In this document: piece after piece, positions 28,316 to 36,503 of the stretch
How the letters are laid out: every line of letters begins with the position of its first letter
How positions within the stretch are numbered: position 1 is the first letter of the stretch
From: Haloferax gibbonsii ATCC 33959
GTDB taxonomy: Archaea > Halobacteriota > Halobacteria > Halobacteriales > Haloferacaceae
Assembly: GCF_000336775.1 (NCBI RefSeq)
Contig: NZ_AOLJ01000005.1
Location: 86,153 to 150,152 of the forward strand
DNA length: 64,000 nt
Direction: 5' to 3'
Position numbers and translations under genes: made by a program
The notes under the pieces: model-generated
Databases searched by the model: none
What the model saw: the letters and a program-made list of their open reading frames with translations, nothing else
What the model was told of the DNA's origin: nothing

Positions 28316-29080
28316 ATGACCACAAACGCGAACGACCGCTCGCTCAAAACGACGGTCACAACCCTCAGAATCGTCGAATTACTCCGGGAACGCGACGGTG
28401 CCGGCGTGACCGAAATCGCCCGCGAACTCGACATCGCTCCGAGTACCGCGCACACCCACGTGACGACCCTCGAAGCGCAGGAATACGTGGTCAAAGAGGG
28501 CGATACCTACCATCTCGGGCTTCGCTTCCTCGGCCTCGGGAACTTCGTCCGGACGCGGAAACGCCGTTTCGGGAAAGCCGAACACTACACCAACGTGCTC
28601 GCCGAGGAGTCCGAGCGGCGCTCCATCTTCACCGTCGAAGAGCACGGCCGAGGAGTGTACGTCCACACCTCGCCCGGAAAACACGGCGTCTGGACGCAGT
28701 CGACCGTGGGAAAGCGCGTCTACCTCCACTCGACGGCGAGCGGGAAGGCCATCCTCGCCCACATGCCGACAGAGCGGGTCCACGAAATCATCGACCGGGT
28801 CGGTCTCCCGCAGGAGACGGAGCAGACGATTCACGACGAGGAGGCGCTGTTCGACGAACTCGCCGAAATCAGAGAGCGCGGCTACGCGCTGAACGTCGAA
28901 GAACAGATCAGCGGCGTCCGCGCGGTCGGGGCTCCCGTCATGGGACCGGACGGCGACGTGTTCGGCGCGCTGAGCGTCGCCGGCCCGTCCAATCGGATGA
29001 AAGGCGAGCAGTTCGACCGACTCACCGAGGTCCTCCTCGGCATCGCCGAGGAACTCGAACTGAGCATCGCGCTCTCTTGA
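28316..29080 (+). CDS. IclR-family transcriptional regulator
   Basis: 254 residues. N-terminal winged helix (VTEIARELDIAPSTAHTHVTTL, then YVVKEGDTYHLGLRFLGLG) and C-terminal IclR effector domain (RVYLHSTASGKAILAHMP, a GYALNVEEQISGVRAVGAPV-like block, SVAGPSNRM). The ATG at 28316 is chosen from the TATA spacing. Divergent from the M20 hydrolase, so likely control of the amide/dipeptide module. Unlike the IclR proteins at 34496 and 43362 it is outside the sugar locus. Confidence 0.9.
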   Translation: MTTNANDRSLKTTVTTLRIVELLRERDGAGVTEIARELDIAPSTAHTHVTTLEAQEYVVKEGDTYHLGLRFLGLGNFVRTRKRRFGKAEHYTNVLAEESERRSIFTVEEHGRGVYVHTSPGKHGVWTQSTVGKRVYLHSTASGKAILAHMPTERVHEIIDRVGLPQETEQTIHDEEALFDELAEIRERGYALNVEEQISGVRAVGAPVMGPDGDVFGALSVAGPSNRMKGEQFDRLTEVLLGIAEELELSIALS

Positions 29081-29213
29081 GCGCGGTTCGCGGCCGTCGG
29101 ATTCACTCGACTCGTGACACACCTAATAGTGTAACTCGAAACGGGGCGCTCAGCCCGGAGTGCGTCTCGACGCGGGTGCGAAAAAACGAGAGATGAACCC
29201 GTCGGCGGCGGCG

Positions 29214-31163
29214 TTACGCCGGCGAGTAGCGCGGGTAGTCGCTGTCGACGGCCTGCGCGTCCTCTTCGAGGAGGGCGACGGCGAGGTAGTCGGCGTAGTC
29301 CGCGAAGTAGTCGACGAGCCGCGAGATGCGGTTCGAGTCGATGGCCTCCAGCGAGTCGAGGACCATGAACGGAACCGTCTCGTAGACGTCGTGGATGAGG
29401 TAGCCCGCGAGCGCGAACACGAGGCCGGTCACCTCGCGCTCGGACTCCGAAAGGTGGGCGACGGAGTCCTCGTAGCTCACGCCGTCTTCGTTCGTCCGGA
29501 TGACGTGGAGGTCGAACACCGACTTCGTGACCTTCTTTCGGCCCTCCCGAACCCGCTTTTCGGTGCGTTCGATCCAGATGCGGTCGAGGTTGTCGTATTC
29601 GAGCACGTCGAGCACGTCGTCCATGTGGGTGTTGAACTCCTCGACGGCCTCGGATTCGAGGCGCTTGATGCGCGTCCGAAGCTCCGCGAGTTCGTCTTCG
29701 ATGTCCTCGCGGGCCGCTTCGAGTTCGTCGCGCTCGTCGAGTTTGCGCTCGATGTCGGCGATTTCGTCTTCGACGTCCTCGAGGTCGCTGCGGAGGCGGC
29801 CGAGGTCGTATTCGAGCTGGTTCGCCTCGCGGTGGAGGTCGAGCAGGTCGCCGTGTTCCTCGCTTTCGAGTTCGTCGACGGTCTGTTCGAGCGAGTCGAT
29901 TTCGTCTTCGAGGTCCGAGCGGTCGGATTTGAGCTCCTCGATGCGCTCTTGGCGCGTCTCGCGCTCGCTTTCGATTTCGGACAGGCGGCGCTCGATGCGG
30001 TCGCGCTCGCGCTGGCGGCGCTCGTAGGTGGACTTCTCGTCTTCGAGTTCGGAGAGCTGTTCCCGGTGTGCGCGGTTGTCCTCGAGCTTGTCCTCGCGGA
30101 GCGTCCGGAGGCGTTCGAGCGTGCCCTCGATTTCGGACTTATCGACCTCGGAACCGCACGTCCAGCAGACGACCTGGTCGTCGCCGAGCAGTTGGTCGGT
30201 GACGCTGCCGCCGGAGTCGTCGGCGTCCCGGAGCGCGTCCACGACGTCAGAGGAGGTGCCAGAGAGCATCTCCTCGTTGAACTGAATCACGGACTGGAGC
30301 TCGTTGACGGTCGACTGAATCTGCTGGCGTCGCGTCCGGAGCCGGCTGATTTCGGACTCGATTTCGTCGATTCTGCCGCCCGCGACTTCGGGGAGGTCCT
30401 CGGCGTCGTCCTCGAGTTCGTCCTCCTCGGATTCGAGGGCGTCGAGGCTCTGTTTCTCCGTCTCGATGCGGCGGTCCACGTCGTTGATGTCGCGGCGCTT
30501 GCTCCGGAGGTCGCCGAGCTTGGATTCGAGCTCGCTTTCGACTTCCTGCCGCTCGCTCACGCTGGCGTCGTACTCTTCGACTTCCTGTTCTTTCTCGGCG
30601 AGTTCGTCTTCCTTCTCCTCGATTTGGTCTTCGAGTTTCGTCCGCCGGCGTTCGAGCTGCGGCAGGCGGTCCGAGAGGTTGCTGAGCGTCGAGAGCTCGT
30701 CGGCGATGTCGCGTTTCTCCTGCTGGAGCGACTCGATCTGCTCGTTGATGGACTCGACGTCCACCGGACGCATGATGAGGTCGCGGAGGTCGTCACCGCG
30801 TGCGACCGCCTGTCGGGCGTCGTTCGTCTCGAGCAGGAACGCGAAGAGGTCCGCGAGGTCCGGGTCGTCGAGGACGGGGTTTCCGCCGGAGATGACCGTG
30901 TCGCCCTGTCGCTCGAACGTCCGGGTGTACGTCTCGTCGCCGATGGTGAGCTCGACCGAACCCTCGTCGGCGTCGCCCTTGAGCGCCACGTCGTCGCTCC
31001 CGTGGGCGGCCATGATGGACCGCAAAAGCGACGTTCGGTTCGTGGCGTTCCGTCCCGCCAAAACCGTCACGCCCGGCTCGAACGACGTTGACAGGTTGTC
31101 GATGCCACCAATGTTTTCGACCGAAAGGTGGACTTTGGATTTCGACACTTGTTCTGAACTCAT
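29214..31163 (-). CDS. Archaea-specific SMC-related protein with zinc hook and degenerate Walker motifs
   Basis: 649 residues from the ATG at 31163. Rad50/SMC layout: N-terminal ATPase lobe, long acidic coiled coil (about 140-300 and 345-530) with the hook CWTC at Cys333/Cys336, and a C-terminal lobe. The P-loop position reads AGRNATNRTS (36-45), lacking the GK[S/T] lysine. The signature reads LSESEREV and the Walker B region reads MVLDSLEAID, without the usual DE pair. The frame matches what I recall of haloarchaeal SMC-related proteins. A structural rather than energy-driven role is possible. Confidence 0.8.
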   Translation of the reverse strand: MSSEQVSKSKVHLSVENIGGIDNLSTSFEPGVTVLAGRNATNRTSLLRSIMAAHGSDDVALKGDADEGSVELTIGDETYTRTFERQGDTVISGGNPVLDDPDLADLFAFLLETNDARQAVARGDDLRDLIMRPVDVESINEQIESLQQEKRDIADELSTLSNLSDRLPQLERRRTKLEDQIEEKEDELAEKEQEVEEYDASVSERQEVESELESKLGDLRSKRRDINDVDRRIETEKQSLDALESEEDELEDDAEDLPEVAGGRIDEIESEISRLRTRRQQIQSTVNELQSVIQFNEEMLSGTSSDVVDALRDADDSGGSVTDQLLGDDQVVCWTCGSEVDKSEIEGTLERLRTLREDKLEDNRAHREQLSELEDEKSTYERRQRERDRIERRLSEIESERETRQERIEELKSDRSDLEDEIDSLEQTVDELESEEHGDLLDLHREANQLEYDLGRLRSDLEDVEDEIADIERKLDERDELEAAREDIEDELAELRTRIKRLESEAVEEFNTHMDDVLDVLEYDNLDRIWIERTEKRVREGRKKVTKSVFDLHVIRTNEDGVSYEDSVAHLSESEREVTGLVFALAGYLIHDVYETVPFMVLDSLEAIDSNRISRLVDYFADYADYLAVALLEEDAQAVDSDYPRYSPA

Positions 31164-31242
31164 ACCATGACCCAATAGGTACACCAATATAAAATCATCC
31201 GTTGAATCGAACAGAATGTGACAGAACTAATTATGTAAGCCG

Positions 31243-31866
31243 CTAGTTCGACACGTCCTCGTCGCAGTCGCAACCGCCCCGCCGGAGCAGTTCGATGACC
31301 TCGTACTGCGTCCCGCAGTCGCGGCAGTACACCTGCGTGTCCACGAGGACGTCGAAGTCGCCGAGCCGGAGTTTGCTCGTGTTGCGGAGCGAACTCAGAC
31401 TCTGTTCGATGACCGCGACCAGTCGACCGCGGAGTCGCTGGATGGACTCGACGACGTTGTCGATTCTGTTCCCGGAGGAGGACTCTTTCGAGACGCCGCG
31501 AATCTCCGTCAGATAGGTGTAGACCGCCTGGTGAGAGACGAAATCGGAGAGCAGTTGGTCGACGTCGACGCCGCGAGATTGGAGTGTGTTCTTCGCCTGA
31601 ACGCGCATCCCCTCGGTGGTCTCGTCTCCGGTGAGGAGCGTGTAGAGGTTCTCTACTTCGCCTTCGAGAACGTCCTCGCCCGCCTCGCGGAGCGCGGCGT
31701 CGAGCACCTTCTCGTTCATCAGGTCCGCGAGGTCACGGAGGCTGTCGCTGTCCTCGGGAGCCGTCCAGCGGTCGGCGAGCTGCTCGCCGAATCCGTCCAA
31801 GTCGTACGTCTCGATGACCCGTTCTACCTTGCTTAGGCGACGGTTCGTGCTTTGGTCGGTACCCAT
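31243..31866 (-). CDS. RdfA-like protein (rod-determining factor family)
   Basis: 207 residues. Conserved features recalled for this haloarchaeal family: KVERVIETYDLDGFGEQLAD at the N-terminus, NLYTLLTGDE then GVDVDQLLSDFVSHQAVYTY, LRLGDFDVLVDTQVYCRDCG, and a C-terminal CxC (GGCDCDED). The cysteines probably bind zinc. RdfA was described in Haloferax as affecting rod cell shape; whether this copy does so is not shown. It lies 79 bases upstream of the SMC-related gene on the same strand, so an operon is likely. Confidence 0.7.
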   Translation of the reverse strand: MGTDQSTNRRLSKVERVIETYDLDGFGEQLADRWTAPEDSDSLRDLADLMNEKVLDAALREAGEDVLEGEVENLYTLLTGDETTEGMRVQAKNTLQSRGVDVDQLLSDFVSHQAVYTYLTEIRGVSKESSSGNRIDNVVESIQRLRGRLVAVIEQSLSSLRNTSKLRLGDFDVLVDTQVYCRDCGTQYEVIELLRRGGCDCDEDVSN

Positions 31867-32710
31867 TACCCGTGATTCACACGGTAACGTAAAATATCTT
31901 CAGGTTTGGAGAGCGATTCGTCACACCCGGCGAGGCGCGTTCGTCAGAATTGAGCCGGCCATGTCCGGTAATATCGGATGAGATGGAATCGGATTGGGCG
32001 GCTCACGCGAGACCGAGCAGTAGCGCGAAACGTGAGTCGAGAACGCAGATGCTACGTAGCGGACGGGAAACAGCCGAAAAATGGAGCATCAATGGGACGT
32101 TGTGCTCGATGAGGTAGTCACCCCACGCGTTCATGAGTACCAGTTGGGCAGGCGTACTCGGTGGGGGCTACCACGCGTACAGTATGACTGACGTACTGAT
32201 GGCTATCGTGCTGGTCGCACGGGATGCTGATCACACATGGGTCAGATTGCTCCGACCATGTGCTACTATGAATCACACCTATATAATAATTATGTACTTG
32301 GCAACCGTTGTGAGTCGGGTGCGAATCCCCGCCCGAATCCGCAGGTTCGACGCCGATACCCGAAGGCGACCGGGAGACACCGCGGCGTCGGCGACGTTCC
32401 GCGGGCGGGTCGATACTGCTCGGCACCGATATCTCGAGCACTCCGGCTCCGCGCCGTCGCGTCAGTTCGCGTCGAGCCTCCGGACCGACTGACTCCCGGG
32501 GTACTACGCAAAAATATGTCCGACGATGCCGGATGAGAATCGTCCGCAGTGAGCGTCGATGCGAAACCGACGTATTGAAAGCTAAAGCACCGATTTCGGC
32601 CGTATCAGTGTCGGACAGCAGTCGACGAGGGGGACGTACCGACGCGAGGAAAACGGGACGCGGGCGATGGTGGTGGCGGTAAAACGTCTGGAAGCCCGTC
32701 GAAATGCGGG
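31867..32710. other. 844-base gap separating the RdfA/SMC pair from the rhamnose cluster
   Basis: No frame has convincing haloarchaeal composition; the longest translations are Arg/Ser-rich. An AT-rich patch at 32270-32300 (CCTATATAATAATTATG) looks promoter-like but precedes no gene. A T-arm-like stretch near 32318-32340 lacks the rest of a tRNA. It may hold remnants of an older insertion, but I cannot identify them. Confidence 0.4.
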
Positions 32711-33508
32711 CTATTGCTTGAGGTAGCCGCCGTCGACGGCGATTGACTCGCCGGTTATCCAGTCACCCTCCTCGGAGAGCAGGAGGACCGCGACGTGACC
32801 AACTTCCTCGGGTTGGCCGATTCGGTCGAGAATGTGCGCGTCGAGCGTCTCCGCGAGGATTTCGTCCGGCGACTTGCCCGACTGTTCGGCGTGTTCGTCG
32901 AGCCACGCCTCGACCATCGGCGTCTCGACGGTTCCGGGCTTGAGCGCGTTGACGGTGATGCCGTGGTCGCTCAGTTCCTTCGCCAGCACGGTCGTGAAGG
33001 CGAGGACGGCCGCCTTGGACGCGCCGTACGCCCCCTGTCCGGCGAACGGCCGCTCCGCGCCGACCGACGAGATGTTGACGATGCTCCCCTCGATTTCGCG
33101 GTCGACCATCCGAGCGGCGACGGCCTTGGAGACGAGGAACGTCCCCTTGGCGTTCACCTCGAAGTGGAGGTCCCAGTCGTCTTCGGTCGTTTCGAGAAGC
33201 GGGATGGCCTGCTGAACGCCCGCGTTGTTCACGAGGCCGTGGATGTCGCCGAGCGACTCCACCGCGGCGTCGACGGCGGTTTCGACGCCCTCGGCGTCGG
33301 TCACGTCGACCTCGTACACCTCGGCCTCGCCGCCCTCCTCGCGGACGAGTTCGGCCGTCTCCGCGGCCACCTCGGGCTTCGTGTCGAAAATCGATACGTC
33401 GGCTCCCGCGCGGGCGCAGCGGACCGCGATGCCGCGGCCGATGCCGCGCGCGCCGCCGGTGACGACGATATGCCTGTCTCTCAATCGGGTGTCTGTGTGC
33501 GTGCTCAT
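32711..33508 (-). CDS. SDR dehydrogenase, probable 2-keto-3-deoxy-L-rhamnonate 4-dehydrogenase
   Basis: 265 residues. TGGARGIG at 17-24, NNAG at 94-97, Ser148, Tyr161 and Lys165 (YGASK), and a GESIAVDGG C-terminus. In the non-phosphorylative diketo-hydrolase route for L-rhamnose, an SDR oxidises KDR to 2,4-diketo-3-deoxy-L-rhamnonate, the substrate of the FAH-family enzyme encoded just upstream (33560). It has its own TATA box at -27. Alternatives are the rhamnose 1-dehydrogenase itself or a KduD-type uronate enzyme. Family certain, substrate inferred from neighbours. Confidence 0.85.
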   Translation of the reverse strand: MSTHTDTRLRDRHIVVTGGARGIGRGIAVRCARAGADVSIFDTKPEVAAETAELVREEGGEAEVYEVDVTDAEGVETAVDAAVESLGDIHGLVNNAGVQQAIPLLETTEDDWDLHFEVNAKGTFLVSKAVAARMVDREIEGSIVNISSVGAERPFAGQGAYGASKAAVLAFTTVLAKELSDHGITVNALKPGTVETPMVEAWLDEHAEQSGKSPDEILAETLDAHILDRIGQPEEVGHVAVLLLSEEGDWITGESIAVDGGYLKQ

Positions 33509-33530
33509 AGTCGGTAGTACCGGGATATCG

Positions 33531-33540
33531 TATAAATAAT
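33531..33540 (-). promoter_or_regulatory. TATA box of the SDR gene
   Basis: Minus-strand ATTATTTATA centred about 27 bases before the start at 33508. The SDR therefore has its own leaderless promoter, not only read-through from the FAH gene. Confidence 0.6.
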
Positions 33541-33559
33541 TGCGCTGTACGGCGGCCGG

Positions 33560-34411
33560 TTACTCGTCGCGCTCGGCGACGACCGGGTTGGTGAGCGTGC
33601 CGATGCCCTCGATTTCCACGTCGACGCTGTCGCCCGGCGCGAGCAGTTCCGGCGGGTCGCGGAAGATGCCGACGCCGCCGGGCGTGCCGGTGGAGATGAC
33701 GTCGCCGGGTCGGAGCGTGGTGATGTTGCTGATATACTCGACGACCTCGTCGACGCCGAAGATGAACTCGGAGGTGTTGGACTCCTGTTTCGTCTCGCCG
33801 TTGACGCGGCAGGCGACGTCGAGGTTGTGCGGGTCGAGGTCTGCCTCGGGGACGAACGTCGGCCCCATCGGGGCGAACGTGTCGTAGCTCTTGCCGCGGA
33901 AGAACTGGCCGTCGTCGAACTGGGCGTCGCGGCCGCTCACGTCGTTGATGGCGGTGTAGCCCGCGACGTAGTCGAAGGCGTCCTCGGCGTCCACGTTCTT
34001 GGCCGTCTGGCCGATGACGACGCCGAGTTCGACCTCGTAGTCGACCTCGTCGATGGCCGCCGGGTGAACGATGGGGTCGCCGGGGTTCGTGACGGACGTG
34101 CCGGCCTTACCGAACAGAAGCGGACGTTCGGGCACCTCTTCGTCCTGTTCTTCGGCGTGGTCGTGATAGTTGAGCCCGACGCAGACGATTTTGCCGGGGC
34201 GCGGGACGGGCGCGAGGAGCTTCACGTCCTCGACGGGGACCGACTGGTCCTCGGCGGCGTCCGCGGCGTCCTCGACGACGGTGAGGAAGCCGGGGCTGTT
34301 CAGGTTCTGGACGGTGACGTCTTCGCGGAGGCCGGAAAGCGGGACGACCTCGCCGTCGCGATGGGCACCCCACTCCGGGGCGCCGCCTGCGGTGTATCGA
34401 ACGAGTTGCAT
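33560..34411 (-). CDS. FAH-family hydrolase, probable 2,4-diketo-3-deoxy-L-rhamnonate hydrolase
   Basis: 283 residues from the ATG at 34411 (MQLVRYTAGGAPEWGAHRDG). Fumarylacetoacetase C-terminal fold: CVGLNYHDHAEE, DEVDYEVELGVVIGQTAKNV (metal Glu residues), a GYTAINDVSGRDAQF block, then GKSYDTFAPMGP and GDVISTGTPGGVG. In the diketo-hydrolase pathway this enzyme splits the diketo acid to pyruvate plus L-lactate. The upstream extension to 34462 is not family-like. Its neighbours (SDR, IclR, rhamnonate dehydratase) fit this role. Confidence 0.85.
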   Translation of the reverse strand: MQLVRYTAGGAPEWGAHRDGEVVPLSGLREDVTVQNLNSPGFLTVVEDAADAAEDQSVPVEDVKLLAPVPRPGKIVCVGLNYHDHAEEQDEEVPERPLLFGKAGTSVTNPGDPIVHPAAIDEVDYEVELGVVIGQTAKNVDAEDAFDYVAGYTAINDVSGRDAQFDDGQFFRGKSYDTFAPMGPTFVPEADLDPHNLDVACRVNGETKQESNTSEFIFGVDEVVEYISNITTLRPGDVISTGTPGGVGIFRDPPELLAPGDSVDVEIEGIGTLTNPVVAERDE

Positions 34412-34495
34412 CGTTACACGATGCCACACCGTGATACGTAACTGTTGCGCTCTACGCAGCATTGCGACGGCGGGGATAGGTCCGCGGCCCGCCGA

Positions 34496-35254
34496 CTACG
34501 AGTACGTCAGGTTCACCTCGATGACGTTCGCGCTCTTGAGAATCTGGTTCGGCAGTTCCTCGGTGAACCGCTCCTCGCGCATCCGGCTTTTCGGCCCCGA
34601 GACGCTCACGGCGGCGATGGCGTAGTCGTCCTCGTTGAGTATCGGCGCGGCCACACAGCGCATGCCCTTGACGCGCTCTTCGTCGTCGTACGAGTAGCCG
34701 CGCTCGCGGACCTGCTCCAGCACGTCGAACAGCTCCTCGCGGTCCGTGATGGAGCGGTCCGTCACCGCCTCTAACCCGTGGCGGTCGAGGATTCGCTCGA
34801 CTTCCTCTCGCGGCCGGTTCGCCATGATAGACTTTCCGAGGGCCGTCGTCTGCAGAGGAACACGCATCCCCGAATGGGTGTCCAGCCGGACGGCGTCGGG
34901 CCCCCGAGACCGGTACAGGAAGACGCCGACGCCGTGTTCCTCTATCATCAGGTTCGCGTGCTCGCCGGTCACCTGCGCGAGCTCGTTTATCTCGGGACGG
35001 GCGATTTTGAACACCTTCTGGCGGGACCGCGCGTGAGCGCCCAACTGGAGGAACCGCGTGCTGACGTAGTACGTGTCGCCCTCCTTGACGAGGTACTCCT
35101 GTTGCTCCAGCGTCCGCAGGTGGTCGTGAATCGTGCTGGTCGGCTTATCGAGCCGCTTGGCTACCTCCGAGACGCCCGCCCCGTCGAGTTCCCGCAGGAG
35201 GTCGACGAGTTCGAGCGAGATTTTGACCGCGTTGACCGGAACGTCCTTCGCCAT
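34496..35254 (-). CDS. IclR-family regulator of the rhamnose cluster
   Basis: 252 residues. Winged helix (VSEVAKRLDKPTSTIHDHL, then EYLVKEGDTYYVSTRFLQLG) and effector domain (PLQTTALGKSIMANRP, GYSYDDEERVKGMRCVAAPI, SVSGPKSRM). It sits between the FAH gene and the luciferase-like/dehydratase pair, in the same orientation. From position it is the likely regulator of L-rhamnose catabolism, with a sugar acid as effector (inference). The 218-base AT-rich upstream region (35255-35472) probably holds its promoter. Confidence 0.9.
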   Translation of the reverse strand: MAKDVPVNAVKISLELVDLLRELDGAGVSEVAKRLDKPTSTIHDHLRTLEQQEYLVKEGDTYYVSTRFLQLGAHARSRQKVFKIARPEINELAQVTGEHANLMIEEHGVGVFLYRSRGPDAVRLDTHSGMRVPLQTTALGKSIMANRPREEVERILDRHGLEAVTDRSITDREELFDVLEQVRERGYSYDDEERVKGMRCVAAPILNEDDYAIAAVSVSGPKSRMREERFTEELPNQILKSANVIEVNLTYS

Positions 35255-35472
35255 AGTTGGTTATGAATCCTCATCCCTCAAATGTCTTTCCGCTATGGCC
35301 GGAAATGATGGAGGTGTCACGAGCGACGAGCCGGGTTTGAGAGTACCTAAATAATTCAAATAATCCAGATAGTTTGGGGTATTCAAGTAGACGTATGACG
35401 CGAGGGTGGCAAAAAAGAAAACGAGTGCCCGGGGGAGACGCGAGCGCGACGCGCTCGACCCGCGGGGGCGTC

Positions 35473-36501
35473 TCAGCTGAACTGCGGGATGACTTCGTCC
35501 GCGAACAGTTCCATCCCGTCGGTGTCGGGGAAGTCGATGAACCAGCCTTGGAACTTCGTCACGCCCGCGTCGATGCGGCGCTCGATGGCCTCCGCGCACT
35601 CCTCGGGCGTCCCCATGATGAAGTACTCCCGGGCGTCTTCCTCGGTCACGATGGGCGCTTGGTCCTGATACTCCTCTTCGAACTGGATGGGCGTCATCAG
35701 GTCGAGCAGGCGGTCGAACTTCTCCTCGTCGCGCGTGCAGATGACGTGGCCGTCCCACGAGTACTCGATTTCGTCGGGGTCGCGGCCGACGGTCTCGCAG
35801 TGGTCTTCGATGACGCCGATTTTGTGTTCGAGCGTCTCCACGTCGCCGTTGAACACGTCGGTGTTCCACACGTCGGCGTGCTTGGCGACGAGTTTGAGCG
35901 TGACCTCCTCGCCCTGCCCGCCGACGAGGATGGGCGGGTGGGGGTCCTGTACGGGCCCGGGGACGCAGTAAGCGTCCTCTATCTGGTAGTGCTTCCCGTC
36001 GAAGCTCGCACCGTCGGTCCCGGCGGCCCACATGCGCTTCATGAGGCGGATGGACTCGTCGAGGCGCATCAGGCGCTCGAAGCCGTCGCGGTACTCCCAG
36101 CCGTAGGCGTCGTACTCCGGCTCGTGCCAGCCCGCGCCGAGGCCGAGTTCCAGCCGCCCGTCGGAAATCACGTCGAGCGTGGCCGCCATCTTGGCGACGA
36201 GCGCCGGGTTGCGGTAGTCGTTACAGAGGACGAGCGAGCCGAGGTTGATGTCCTCGGTGAAACCGGCGATGGCCGACAGCAGCGTCCAGCACTCGTACTC
36301 GGCGTGGTCGCGGCCCAACAGCAGGTGGTCGGGTGCCCACACCGCGTCGAAGCCGAGTTCCTCCGCCTTCTGGACGCCCATCTTGGTCGTCTCCCAGTCG
36401 AGCGCCTCGTACTCCGGGGTGTCGCGGTGCGTCGGCTCGGTCCCCTCGTCGGGCGCGCCGGCGAAGACGGGGACGTTGTACTCGAAGCTGATGTCAGACA
36501 T
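35473..36501 (-). CDS. LLM-class (luciferase-like) flavin/F420-dependent oxidoreductase in the rhamnose cluster
   Basis: 342 residues. KAEELGFDAVWAPDHLLLG, the barrel block VAKMAATLDVISDGRLELGL then GAGW, and HPPILVGGQGEEV mark the luciferase-like family. Its start lies 2 bases after the stop of the rhamnonate-dehydratase-like gene, so the pair is co-transcribed. No LLM enzyme is part of the known rhamnose pathway, so this partner is unexplained: perhaps an F420-dependent sugar or hydroxy-acid dehydrogenase, or a detoxifying enzyme. It resembles the paralogue at 17358. Confidence 0.85.
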   Translation of the reverse strand: MSDISFEYNVPVFAGAPDEGTEPTHRDTPEYEALDWETTKMGVQKAEELGFDAVWAPDHLLLGRDHAEYECWTLLSAIAGFTEDINLGSLVLCNDYRNPALVAKMAATLDVISDGRLELGLGAGWHEPEYDAYGWEYRDGFERLMRLDESIRLMKRMWAAGTDGASFDGKHYQIEDAYCVPGPVQDPHPPILVGGQGEEVTLKLVAKHADVWNTDVFNGDVETLEHKIGVIEDHCETVGRDPDEIEYSWDGHVICTRDEEKFDRLLDLMTPIQFEEEYQDQAPIVTEEDAREYFIMGTPEECAEAIERRIDAGVTKFQGWFIDFPDTDGMELFADEVIPQFS

Positions 36502-36503
36502 CG

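Noticed and set aside
32300-32360. Possible tRNA (GGGTGCGAATCCCCG resembles a T-arm)
   Set aside because: No matching acceptor, D or anticodon arms in the 70 bases upstream; at most a fragment.
32118-32536. Several overlapping frames of about 100 codons
   Set aside because: Composition is not acidic, starts are unsupported, and they overlap on both strands.
32711-33508. Assigning the SDR firmly as KduD (uronate pathway)
   Set aside because: KduI is not present in the window and the adjacent FAH-family gene fits the rhamnose diketo-hydrolase route better; kept only as an alternative.
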